NCBI RefSeq assembly: GCF_014699035.1
Contig: NZ_JACXAA010000001.1
Span: forward strand, 248,001 to 312,000
DNA length: 64,000 bases
Direction of reading: 5' to 3'
DNA from: Spirosoma validum
GTDB lineage: Bacteria; Bacteroidota; Bacteroidia; Cytophagales; Spirosomataceae
In this document: positions 37,236 to 44,922 of the stretch, piece by piece
Layout: each line of letters begins with the position of its first letter
How positions within the stretch are numbered: the first letter of the stretch is position 1
Position numbers and translations under genes: made by a program
Notes under the pieces: generated by a model
Seen by the model: only the letters and a program-made list of their open reading frames with translations
Databases searched by the model: none
What the model was told of the DNA's origin: nothing

Positions 37236-38051
37236 TTATTTACCCCAGTTTGGCGTTCGCTTTTCCAGGAAAGCGGCCATGCCTTCTTTTGCATCGGGTG
37301 TTTGTTGAAGTTGTACAAATTGATCATATAAAAATGCCTGCTGTTCGCTGGATGGCAGTTTTTTTAGTTGCTGATACGCTCGCAAACCAAATTGCATGGC
37401 CGTCGGTGAAAACAGTTTTAATTCATCCGCTAGCCGCGTAATCGCTGCATCTAACTCATTCGTGGTTACTACGTCTGTCACTAAGCCAATGGCTTGAGCT
37501 TCGACAGCGGTAAGAGTTTTAGCGCGAAGGCAAAGGTCGAGGGCAGTGCGAGCGGGCATAATGTCGAGCAGAACAGCCAGCACCTGAAACGGGAATAATC
37601 CGCGCTTTACTTCGGGTAAACTAAACGTAGCGGATTCGGCCGCGATTACATACGTACTACCGCCCACCAGCAGAAATCCTCCCGCATAAACTGCTCCCTG
37701 CACCCGCGCAATGCAGGGCTTATGTAATTCTGCCATTAACTCCCCAAGTCGTACTGGGCCAGTCGGTTCCGGTACTGATGCCGTTTCAGTATCGCCTGAC
37801 GATAAGCTTTTCAGGTCCATTCCCGCACAGAACGTATCGCCAGCGGCCGCCAATACTACTAACCAAATATCCGTAGCATAATGAGCGTAGGCCAATGCAA
37901 ATGCTAGTTCATTGAGCATCGGCGGATTGAGCGCGTTCTTCTTTTCAGGGCGATTCAGCGTAATGGTCAGTACGTGTTCGTCGAGTGAAGTGAGCAGGTA
38001 ACGGAAGCCTTCAGCAGGCAGGGTTGACGTCTCTTTAGCAGTATAAAGCAT
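37236..38051 (-). CDS. Enoyl-CoA hydratase/isomerase family protein
   Basis: Predicted 271-residue crotonase-fold enzyme. Typical features are VLTITLNRPEKKNALNPPML near residue 29, the CoA-contacting loop AAGDTFCAGMDLKSLSSGD (residues ~69-87), PCIARVQGAVYAGGFLLVGGSTYVIA (the oxyanion-hole glycines), and FSLPEVKRGLFPFQVLAVLL. Of the two hydratase glutamates, one possible position is Glu in LPEVKRG; the other corresponds to Gly-rich AGGF, so isomerase or hydratase cannot be decided from sequence alone. No signal peptide. It is a single gene with no beta-oxidation partners beside it. Confidence 0.85.
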   Translation of the reverse strand: MLYTAKETSTLPAEGFRYLLTSLDEHVLTITLNRPEKKNALNPPMLNELAFALAYAHYATDIWLVVLAAAGDTFCAGMDLKSLSSGDTETASVPEPTGPVRLGELMAELHKPCIARVQGAVYAGGFLLVGGSTYVIAAESATFSLPEVKRGLFPFQVLAVLLDIMPARTALDLCLRAKTLTAVEAQAIGLVTDVVTTNELDAAITRLADELKLFSPTAMQFGLRAYQQLKKLPSSEQQAFLYDQFVQLQQTPDAKEGMAAFLEKRTPNWGK

Positions 38052-38158
38052 AAGCCGAAAGATAAGAAAATACCGTTTATAAAATCTTTGAAATCAGCTA
38101 TATGGGAATGTACCTATTCTGAGTTATCTGTATAAATCCAAGCCCTTCTTAACGTATC

Positions 38159-39268
38159 ATGAAAATCCCTATCCTACTGGCTCTAACGCTTTTAAGCGTT
38201 CAATTTTCGCAGGCTTCGCACTTACTTGGTGGCTACATTCAGGCGAAATCCGTTTCAGGCTCACCACTCACCTATGACATAACGGCTACTGTCTATATGC
38301 AAGCCGGAAGTGCGGCTGATCAGTTAACATCTTTAACAATGTGCATAGGAAATGGTACATATACAGTTGTCAATCGCGCAAACCAGCAATATCTCTCAAC
38401 AGATAAGTCTATTACGGCCAGTACGTACCGGTTTGTTTATACCTATCTTAATCCCGGAACATACACCATAAACGTACACATTGATGGCCGTACTCAGGTT
38501 AAGAATATTCGTAACCCTAATAATCTGACACTTACACTCGCCACTACATTGACTACCTATTTACCAGGCTTAACGAATACACCAACAGTTGATTTTCCTT
38601 CGACTAATTTTCGTGTGGGTGTAAATCAAAAAGTAATTATTTCACTAAAAGCAACGGATGCAGACGGTGACAGTTTGGCGTACTTTTTAGCAAAACCGCT
38701 TACTCGCTCGAGTGCTAGCGACTGCACCAATCAATCGATTCCTTCCTACCTATTTCCGAACGACGTAACGTATCAGGGTACCTTCAAACTTAATAGCCGT
38801 ACTGGTGAACTGGTTTGGGACGCGCCTACTCAACAGGGGAATTACAGCGTTGTCCTGAATCTAATGGAGTATCGAAATGGTATTCCGATCAGTCAGACAA
38901 TTCAGGAAATTACCTTAACGGTTACCGATTTACCTGGCACACCCAGCGCTATTCCAGCTTACGAACCGGCAGGGGAAGGAGGAGTTATCACTGGAACAAC
39001 CAATTATACTGACTCTGACGTAACGCTCACTACGTTCCCCAACCCGGTGGACGACTGGCTACAAGTGATTATTCAAACCAGCAGTCCAGGCACAGCTGCA
39101 ATTCGGCTGATGGATGTCAATGGTCGAAAATTGCATGAGCTAACCTTCGGAAAAGCTTCCCGAAAACACGAGCAGATTATTAGTATGGACAGCTTACCCC
39201 CCGGAATTTATTTGCTTCATGCGGACGTTGGTGGACGTTCACTGGTCAGGAAAGTTGTAAAAAAGTAA
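38159..39268 (+). CDS. Secreted T9SS cargo protein with cadherin-like fold region
   Basis: Predicted 369-residue exported protein. The signal peptide ends at QAS, and the mature protein opens with HLLGGYIQAKSVSGSPLTYDI, a motif I associate with large gliding/adhesion proteins of Cytophagales. A middle segment KVIISLKATDADGDSLAYFLAKP followed by FKLNSRTGELVWDAPTQQGNYSVVLNLMEYRNG resembles cadherin/Ig-like repeats. The last ~80 residues (FPNPVDDWLQVIIQTSS ... SLPPGIYLLHADVGGRSLVRKVVKK) are a type A T9SS C-terminal domain. It would be exported through the type IX system to the surface. Its stop codon directly abuts the stop codon of the opposite-strand radical SAM gene (TAATTA, 39266-39271), so the genes converge with no gap. 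Confidence 0.85.
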   Translation: MKIPILLALTLLSVQFSQASHLLGGYIQAKSVSGSPLTYDITATVYMQAGSAADQLTSLTMCIGNGTYTVVNRANQQYLSTDKSITASTYRFVYTYLNPGTYTINVHIDGRTQVKNIRNPNNLTLTLATTLTTYLPGLTNTPTVDFPSTNFRVGVNQKVIISLKATDADGDSLAYFLAKPLTRSSASDCTNQSIPSYLFPNDVTYQGTFKLNSRTGELVWDAPTQQGNYSVVLNLMEYRNGIPISQTIQEITLTVTDLPGTPSAIPAYEPAGEGGVITGTTNYTDSDVTLTTFPNPVDDWLQVIIQTSSPGTAAIRLMDVNGRKLHELTFGKASRKHEQIISMDSLPPGIYLLHADVGGRSLVRKVVKK

Positions 39269-40246
39269 TTACAGAAGTTGTTTCCAGGTTCCCTTCATCC
39301 AGTTGTATTTGAGCGTACTGGGCAGTGCTTTCCAGAAATATTTGTTTAGCTCAACAGCAAACGACGGCTGCATGTAGCAATTGATGGCGCATCCCTCGCA
39401 GCCAGGAAGACGGCCTTCTAACGCAACTAATTTTTGTACTTCGTCAGAGTGGTACAGATCATACAGATCGTTGTCTATGGGGAAGTCTTTCAGGCCTAAG
39501 TGATAGCAGGGAAGCACTATCTTGTTTTCAGGAGAAATCACAATGGTTGTGCTGCCTGCCCGACAAACAGGATCGTCGACATGATTTCCACCGTCACGAC
39601 GGAGTTGAATAAATCCGTCGTTGAGGTATACATTTTTCTGTTTTCCCCACCACGACATTTGCTGCAACGTATCGTCCGAAAACTGATCGCCAGTCTCAAC
39701 AGCATTGTACTCGAATACGGGATTTAGAATCAGCACCAGATCGTTCGGGAGGCAAATTTCCTCGTGCATCTGCCGAATCTGGTGAACGTTACGTTCAAAA
39801 ACGGTAAATAAAATATCCGGTCGTTCACCAAGTTGCCGGGCAATGGCAATCGATTCTAATACCTTATCGAAGCATTTCACACCCCGCGAACGATCATGTT
39901 CCTCAGCTATTGGCGAATCAAGCGAAAAGTGGAGCATGTCGACCAGGCCCCGTAATCGCTCAGCCTGTTTGGGATAGAGCAGAGCATTCGTCGTTACGGT
40001 AGTGATCAGGCCAAGCTGTTTGGCCTCCTTAAGTAGCTCGGGTAACTGGCGGTGTAACAATGGCTCGCCACCGGTAAAATCGATAACGCGAACGCCTAAT
40101 CGTTTCAGATCCCGCAGATTTTGTCGGGCATTTTCGAGCGTAACATAGGGTGAAGGCCGCTCCCAGATATCGCAAAAACTACACGTCGCATTGCAGCGAT
40201 ACGTAACGTAGTAATTGCACAGAACCGGATGGGAGACTAAGCGCAT
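39269..40246 (-). CDS. Radical SAM protein with C-terminal SPASM-like cysteines
   Basis: Predicted 325-residue radical SAM enzyme. The 4Fe-4S/SAM motif is TYRCNATCSFCDIW (CxxxCxxC, about residues 18-25), then VIDFTGGEPLLHRQL for SAM binding and LGLITTVTTNALLYP. The C-terminal region has more cysteines (DPVCRAGSTTIVISPENKIVLPCYHLGLKD and PGCEGCAINCYM), the layout of a SPASM or twitch domain with additional cluster(s). I start at the ATG at 40246; an ATG at 40273 would add nine residues that lie in a palindromic repeat. SPASM proteins often mature peptides or quinohemoproteins, but no peptide substrate gene was seen nearby, so the target is unknown. Confidence 0.9.
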   Translation of the reverse strand: MRLVSHPVLCNYYVTYRCNATCSFCDIWERPSPYVTLENARQNLRDLKRLGVRVIDFTGGEPLLHRQLPELLKEAKQLGLITTVTTNALLYPKQAERLRGLVDMLHFSLDSPIAEEHDRSRGVKCFDKVLESIAIARQLGERPDILFTVFERNVHQIRQMHEEICLPNDLVLILNPVFEYNAVETGDQFSDDTLQQMSWWGKQKNVYLNDGFIQLRRDGGNHVDDPVCRAGSTTIVISPENKIVLPCYHLGLKDFPIDNDLYDLYHSDEVQKLVALEGRLPGCEGCAINCYMQPSFAVELNKYFWKALPSTLKYNWMKGTWKQLL

Positions 40247-40330
40247 AGGGAACGGGGTAAGGACATGAAGCATGGGGCATAGGGTTAATTATATCTTCTT
40301 TTTACCCTTTGCCCTTACCCCCTTGCCCTC
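40247..40330. repeat. Degenerate member of the GGGCATAGGG-type intergenic palindrome
   Basis: The spacer between the radical SAM gene and accD contains GGGCATAGGGTTAA (40275-40288) and, on the other side, ACCCTTTGCCC... at about 40303-40327, forming an imperfect large inverted repeat with GGGGTAAGG-like words. The core resembles the elements at 44156-44223 and 44730-44799, so this is the likely third copy; pairing is poorer. Confidence 0.5.
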
Positions 40331-40332
40331 GG

Positions 40333-41175
40333 CTATTGAAGCATTCTGAACAACGTCACGACTTTATCCTTTAAGTCTTTTCGGTCGACGATAAAGTCTA
40401 AGAACCCGTGGTCGAGAACAAATTCGGCACTCTGGAAACCTTTAGGCAGATCTTTACCAATGGTTTCGCGGATAACACGGGGACCGGCAAATCCAATCAG
40501 AGCCTCAGGCTCAGCAATATTGAAATCGCCCAGCATAGCGTAGGATGCCGTAACCCCACCCGTCGTTGGATCAGTCAGCAACGATACGTAGGGAAGCTTC
40601 GCTTTATCTAATAGAGCTAGCTTAGCGGATGTTTTGGCCATTTGCATCAGCGAGAAACCCGCTTCCATCATCCGGGCACCACCGGAGCGCGAAATCATCA
40701 GAAAGGGAGTTTTGTTCGCAAGCGCATGATCAATGGCCCGGGCAATCTTCTCCCCTACAACTGATCCCATCGAACCGCCAATAAAATTGAAATCCATTAC
40801 CGCTATCGTAACAGTCAGACCGTTCATAGCGCCGTAAGCTGTGCGAACAGCGTCTTTCAAACCCGTCTTCTCTTCCGTAGACTTTATTCGTACCGGGTAA
40901 GGCTTGGTGTCAACAAACTTGAGCGGGTCAGCCGACGTCATAGTAGCATTGAGCTCAGTAAACTCGTTCTCATCGAATAGAATAGAGAAATAAGCCTCAG
41001 AACCAATCTTTTCATGATAGTTGCAATGAACGCACGTATAAGCATTGAGTTTATGCTCCCGCGTGTTCATTACTTTTTTACAGTTCGGGCATAGATACCA
41101 TAACCCATCTGGAGCTTCCAGCTTCATTTCGGTTGGGGTCTGAATACCCTTATCTTTTCGGACGAACCAAGACAT
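40333..41175 (-). CDS. accD: Acetyl-CoA carboxylase carboxyltransferase subunit beta
   Basis: Predicted 280-residue AccD, the beta subunit of the carboxyltransferase that makes malonyl-CoA for fatty acid synthesis. The N-terminal zinc ribbon is [23 protein letters not shown] (four Cys, residues ~29-51), followed by the crotonase-like carboxyltransferase region with [58 protein letters not shown] and [32 protein letters not shown]. Everything matches AccD; length is normal. Upstream it is divergent from a small outer-membrane-like gene. Confidence 0.96.
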   Translation of the reverse strand: MSWFVRKDKGIQTPTEMKLEAPDGLWYLCPNCKKVMNTREHKLNAYTCVHCNYHEKIGSEAYFSILFDENEFTELNATMTSADPLKFVDTKPYPVRIKSTEEKTGLKDAVRTAYGAMNGLTVTIAVMDFNFIGGSMGSVVGEKIARAIDHALANKTPFLMISRSGGARMMEAGFSLMQMAKTSAKLALLDKAKLPYVSLLTDPTTGGVTASYAMLGDFNIAEPEALIGFAGPRVIRETIGKDLPKGFQSAEFVLDHGFLDFIVDRKDLKDKVVTLFRMLQ

Positions 41176-41372
41176 TTTTCAGGAAGTAATTGTCAGAATA
41201 ATGAACCGTAAAGGTACAAAGAAAACAAGACCAACGAGCACTTGAGTATTTTCGTAGACTATTAGTTTACGAGCTGTTGCTGAGACTAAAAACGTATCGC
41301 CATGAACTCTCAGTAAGGTATTTATAAGCGAATCGATTTTTTTATGCTTGATAAATTTGTTGTTTTGCTACT

Positions 41373-41816
41373 ATGAAACACGTATTGACTGCTTTTCTTT
41401 TAACCTTCACCTTCTCTGCTTTTGGTCAGGCTTCCGTAGCGTACTACCCGTTCAACAGTGTTGTTACGGTCAGTTCTAATGCCGATAGGGCCTTTTGGTT
41501 CGATGGCCGCTTACAGACGAATAGTTTATTTGGCTCACTCAGCACGACGCTTTGTCCCATGGTGAACGTAGCCCGAAAAGCGCAGGTGAATTACTACACA
41601 GGATTAGGTGTCCGCTTCAACGCTCTGAATGGAATCGATAACCGTGATATTCTGGAAGGCTATTCGCTGCATGTTGGAGTGCGTGTAAAACCCCTGCTTA
41701 TGTTGCCCAATCTACGGGTCGCTTTTGAGCTTGCGCCGTATTCTCGTAAAGATTTCAAAACAGGTAATCTCCAGTCGTTTTTAGGAATTGTGTATCAGTT
41801 TAGCAAGAAGCAGTAA
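41373..41816 (+). CDS. Small exported beta-rich protein, possibly outer-membrane barrel-like
   Basis: Predicted 147-residue protein with signal peptide MKHVLTAFLLTFTFSAFG-Q. The mature part is beta-rich, with alternating hydrophobic patterns (VNYYTGLGVRFNALNG, GYSLHVGVRVKPLLML, LRVAFELAPYSRKDF, QSFLGIVYQFSKKQ), the style of small Bacteroidota outer-membrane barrel-like proteins. It contains one cysteine. I do not recognise the family. It converges with the CtpA-type protease gene across a bidirectional hairpin at 41815-41905, and is divergent from accD, so it forms a one-gene transcription unit. Confidence 0.65.
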   Translation: MKHVLTAFLLTFTFSAFGQASVAYYPFNSVVTVSSNADRAFWFDGRLQTNSLFGSLSTTLCPMVNVARKAQVNYYTGLGVRFNALNGIDNRDILEGYSLHVGVRVKPLLMLPNLRVAFELAPYSRKDFKTGNLQSFLGIVYQFSKKQ

Positions 41817-41905
41817 AAAAGGGAGTAACGGGAAGAAAAGGACAAATGAGAAAACAGCCATTTCTCTTATCCCTTTCTTCCTCATCCTCCCGTTACTCCT
41901 TTTTT
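41815..41905. terminator. Long bidirectional hairpin between convergent genes
   Basis: The outer arms 41815-41833 and 41888-41905 pair over 18 bp with one bulged G (AAAAAAGG-AGTAACGGGA type), beginning at the stop of the rightward gene and ending at the stop of ctpA. Inside, GAAGAAAAGG pairs to CCCTTTCTTC and AAATGAGAAA to TTTCTCTTAT, extending the structure. The A-rich and T-rich ends suit termination in both directions. Confidence 0.7.
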
Positions 41906-43631
41906 ATTTCTGATTATACGTGAACATACCGTGTTCGAGCTTATCAGCCCGATCAAAAAGCTTCAGTGCTTTCTGATACGTATCGTCGCTTTGACTGATG
42001 ACCTGGAAAAACTCATTGTTTTGTCCAGCTTTATTGCCCTTTTGGTAGATGGCTCGCGCGACTAACGCCTTAATCTGATTCCGAATGTAGTTTTTCGAGC
42101 GGTTATATTCCTTCTCGTTAAACTTAATCCCTTCAGCCGTTGCCACTTTCACCAACCGATTCATTTGCTCATCGTTAATGACAACGGTCTTGTCGAATTC
42201 TATAAACGGCATTTTTTCCAGTTTTTTCCGGTTATCATTGGTGTATTCCATGGCGAACTCACGAATGATGTTCTTTCCGTACAGTTGAATCAGGTAAGCC
42301 GTTTGCCAGGTCGAATCTCTCGGAATAAAATAATCGGGTGTGATGCCACCACCGCCATATACTACTCGCCCGCCGTCGGTTTTGAACTTTAGTTTCGGAT
42401 CGTTTTTAATTGAGTCGGCAATGTAATACTCGCCCCGTTTCGAGCGTAATTCGAGTTCTTTCTCGTAATCACCCTCTTGCCCCATTACATAAGGCTTCTG
42501 AATACTTCGGCCACTGGGGGTGTAGTAGCGAGAAATCGTTAATCGCAATTCAGAGCCATCCGATAACGTTCTTGGCATTTGCACCAGCCCTTTTCCGAAC
42601 GACCGGCGACCGGCAATCAAGGCGCGGTCATGATCCTGCAAGGCGCCAGAAACAATTTCTGATGCGGATGCACTGCCCTCATCGACCAGTACGACCAGCG
42701 GGCCCTCTTCAAATTGTCCGGTAATATGCGCATACGTCTTCCGGTCATATTGACTAACCTTACCTTCGGTGTAAACCAGAAGTTTATTACCGGCAATAAA
42801 CTCATCGGCGATATTCGTGGCCCGGTCCATATACCCACCAGGGTTATTCCGCAAGTCAAGCATTAGTTGCGTCATTCCTTGCGCTTTGAGCGACGCTAAT
42901 GCCGTTTTAAATTCGTCGTACGTTGTTTCGGAGAAACGATTAATTTTAAGATATCCCGTTTTGGCATCGATCATGTAAGAAGCATCGACTGAATATGTCG
43001 GGATTCGATCCCGCGTAATCGTGAACTCTTTTGGCTGCTTATCACCTTTCCGCAGAATCGTCAGTTTTACGTCCGTTCCTCGTTTACCACGTAGCGCTTT
43101 AAATACAGCTCCGTTTTCAATTTTTCCGCCAGCCAGGGGCGTACCATCTACTTTAATAATCTTATCACCACTCAGAATCCCTGCCGTTTCAGATGGGCCA
43201 CCAGCCAGGGGGGTTACGACATAGACTGTATCCTTATAAATATTGAACTCTACGCCAATACCATCAAAGCCACCTTCAAGCTGAGAGCGAGCCGCAATGG
43301 CATCCTGTGGGTTCATATAGGCGGTATGTGGATCCAGTTTTTCGAGCATTTTTGTGATCGAAAAATCGACTAGTTCATCCGTATTAACTGAATCAACGTA
43401 GTTATTTTCAATCAGTTGCAAAATCTCCCGATACTTGGTGTAGCCACGTCCGATTGTATTCAGGCTTTTAGTACCGCTAAAAAATGTGGCACCAATTAAC
43501 ATTCCCCCAGCCAACGTAATACCCAGCAATATGGGCAATCGAACCGTAGCTTTGTCATTTTGAATTCGGGGATTCGATCCATTCATTTCCTGACCAGCTG
43601 GCTTGTTCGCGGCATTGTTTTCTTCCTGCAT
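41904..43631 (-). CDS. S41-family C-terminal processing protease (CtpA/Prc type)
   Basis: Predicted 575-residue membrane-anchored protease. One N-terminal membrane helix (residues ~33-51, LPILLGITLAGGMLIGATFF) follows a cytoplasmic N-tail, then the CtpA N-region (ENNYVDSVNTDELVDFSITKMLEKLDPHTAYM), a PDZ domain (about 120-200, GIGVEFNIYKDTVYVVTPLAGGPSETAGILSGD) and the S41 catalytic core. The catalytic Ser lies in EGSASASE (320-324 region) and the partner Lys in RSFGKGLVQ (Lys347). A C-terminal helical extension of about 180 residues is usual for Bacteroidota CtpA. The role is to trim or degrade envelope proteins in the periplasm. It sits alone on the minus strand. Confidence 0.92.
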   Translation of the reverse strand: MQEENNAANKPAGQEMNGSNPRIQNDKATVRLPILLGITLAGGMLIGATFFSGTKSLNTIGRGYTKYREILQLIENNYVDSVNTDELVDFSITKMLEKLDPHTAYMNPQDAIAARSQLEGGFDGIGVEFNIYKDTVYVVTPLAGGPSETAGILSGDKIIKVDGTPLAGGKIENGAVFKALRGKRGTDVKLTILRKGDKQPKEFTITRDRIPTYSVDASYMIDAKTGYLKINRFSETTYDEFKTALASLKAQGMTQLMLDLRNNPGGYMDRATNIADEFIAGNKLLVYTEGKVSQYDRKTYAHITGQFEEGPLVVLVDEGSASASEIVSGALQDHDRALIAGRRSFGKGLVQMPRTLSDGSELRLTISRYYTPSGRSIQKPYVMGQEGDYEKELELRSKRGEYYIADSIKNDPKLKFKTDGGRVVYGGGGITPDYFIPRDSTWQTAYLIQLYGKNIIREFAMEYTNDNRKKLEKMPFIEFDKTVVINDEQMNRLVKVATAEGIKFNEKEYNRSKNYIRNQIKALVARAIYQKGNKAGQNNEFFQVISQSDDTYQKALKLFDRADKLEHGMFTYNQK

Positions 43632-43851
43632 TCGCTTCTTCCTTAATTCTGTCTATATATACCCCCTAAACGTTTGGAAGATAGTGAAATGTTTGCCATA
43701 ATATCTGTACTCTGTTAAAAAATCTTAACGAGCCCACCGTCAGCATAAGTAATTCCGGGAAAGGGTTGTTTTTACGTAGTATTGCGGGCTGTTTCTATTG
43801 GCTTGTCGCAGACCTTTTTTCAAATTTCACCAAGCTTTATTTCACTGTTTT

Positions 43852-44151
43852 ATGTTTGTTCATACCGTTTTTTTCTGGCTCAAGCATCCCGAAAATCAGG
43901 AAGACCTACAGGCCTTGCTTGCTGGTTTAAAATCGCTCAGGGGCATCAGCGAAATTTCAACCGCCTACATCGGTACGCCCGCCGAAACGCGCCGACCCGT
44001 TATTGACCATTCCTATGATGCATCTCTGACGCTTGTTTTTGCCGACAAAGCGGCTCATGACGCTTATCAGGTTCACACAGACCATCAGGCCTTCGTCGAC
44101 AACTGTGCGCATCTCTGGGAACGCGTACAGATATACGATGCAGTAGGGTAG
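43852..44151 (+). CDS. Dabb-domain (stress-responsive alpha/beta barrel) protein
   Basis: Predicted 99-residue protein with a Dabb domain: it opens MFVHTVFFWLKHPENQEDLQALLAGLKSLRGI and ends with FADKAAHDAYQVHTDHQAFVDNCAHLW, both conserved in this family (the C-terminal HxxFV of the dimer core). The ATG at 43852 was chosen because it starts exactly at the family N-terminus; 18 upstream residues seen from a TTG are not family-like. Dabb proteins are small dimers with roles from stress tolerance to polyketide or phenol metabolism, and no specific one can be named here. It converges on the ohr gene with a 30-bp palindrome between. Confidence 0.85.
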   Translation: MFVHTVFFWLKHPENQEDLQALLAGLKSLRGISEISTAYIGTPAETRRPVIDHSYDASLTLVFADKAAHDAYQVHTDHQAFVDNCAHLWERVQIYDAVG

Positions 44152-44155
44152 GAAA

Positions 44156-44223
44156 GGGCATGGGGTTCGGGGCAGAGGGAAAACAATCTCTGAGTTTTCC
44201 CCTCTGCCCCGAACCCCATGCCC
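44156..44223. repeat. GGGCATGGGGTTCGGGG-type palindrome between convergent genes
   Basis: Arms 44156-44184 and 44194-44223 pair over about 29 bp with a single bulged G, loop of 9 bases. Core GGGCATGGGGTTCGGGG is near-identical to the element at 44730-44799. It fills the gap between the stops of the Dabb gene and ohr and could terminate both, though T-runs are short. Confidence 0.75.
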
Positions 44224-44230
44224 TACGCCA

Positions 44231-44644
44231 TTACACCAATACTTCAAGCTTCATATCCATGTTTCCCTTCACCGCTTTGGAATATGGACAAACAATATGG
44301 GCGCTCTCAGCTAATTGCTGTAGCTGATCATGGTCCATATGCGGTGCCTTTACGGTAATTTTTCCTGACAGAAACATATTGTTGCCGTCTTTATTTAGCG
44401 AAATACTGACCTCTACGGCATGTTCAGGCAGGATAATTTTCCGGCGTTCAGCTACAGCCATCAAAGCGCCATTGTAGCAGGCACTATAAGCTGCGGCAAA
44501 TAACATTTCGGGATTCGGAGCCCCACCCTCGCCGTGCATTTCCACCGGTCGTTTAACATCGAGTTCTAAAATACCATCGAGCGATTTAACATCGCCTTCG
44601 CGTCCACCGACATTGCTGACGGTGGCAGTATACAGGGTTTCCAT
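44231..44644 (-). CDS. Ohr/OsmC-family organic hydroperoxide reductase
   Basis: Predicted 137-residue OsmC-superfamily peroxidase. The reactive cysteine is Cys56 in FAAAYSACYNGALM and the resolving one is Cys119 in HIVCPYSKA, both at the positions expected of Ohr proteins. The N-terminus LYTATVSNVGGREGDVKSLDGILELDVKRP and the GGAPNPEMLFAAAYSA stretch are typical of Ohr, which detoxifies organic hydroperoxides using lipoyl or thiol reductants. It lies between two related palindromes (44156-44223 and 44730-44799). No OhrR-type regulator gene is adjacent; the marR gene at 62606 is distant. Confidence 0.9.
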   Translation of the reverse strand: METLYTATVSNVGGREGDVKSLDGILELDVKRPVEMHGEGGAPNPEMLFAAAYSACYNGALMAVAERRKIILPEHAVEVSISLNKDGNNMFLSGKITVKAPHMDHDQLQQLAESAHIVCPYSKAVKGNMDMKLEVLV

Positions 44645-44729
44645 CGTGTAGATTTTGAGTTTTTAAAGTTTTCAGCAGCACTATCTGCGCTTGTTAAACC
44701 GCCGACTGGTTGAAAAGTTATTTGGCAGA

Positions 44730-44799
44730 GGGCATAGGGTTCGGGGTATAGGGCAAAAGATAGCGTAATTATTTACCCTATGCCCCGAACCCTATGCCC
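44730..44799. repeat. GGGCATAGGGTTCGGGG-type palindrome upstream of ohr and the TPR gene
   Basis: Arms 44730-44753 and 44776-44799 pair over 24 bp with one mismatch, and a 22-base A/T-rich loop. The same core as the element at 44156-44223, yet here it lies in a divergent spacer, 86 bases before the ohr start and 123 bases before the TPR start, so it cannot be a terminator for either flanking gene. Confidence 0.75.
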
Positions 44800-44922
44800 C
44801 ATACTTATGCAACATTCCGTCATTTTAAACTACCTTTGTCTAAGGGGCTTAGTTAAACAAAGTAGCAATAGAACGAGGCAGACCGCGTTTTGGTAAGTGA
44901 GTTCTTCTTTACGCTGACCAGC

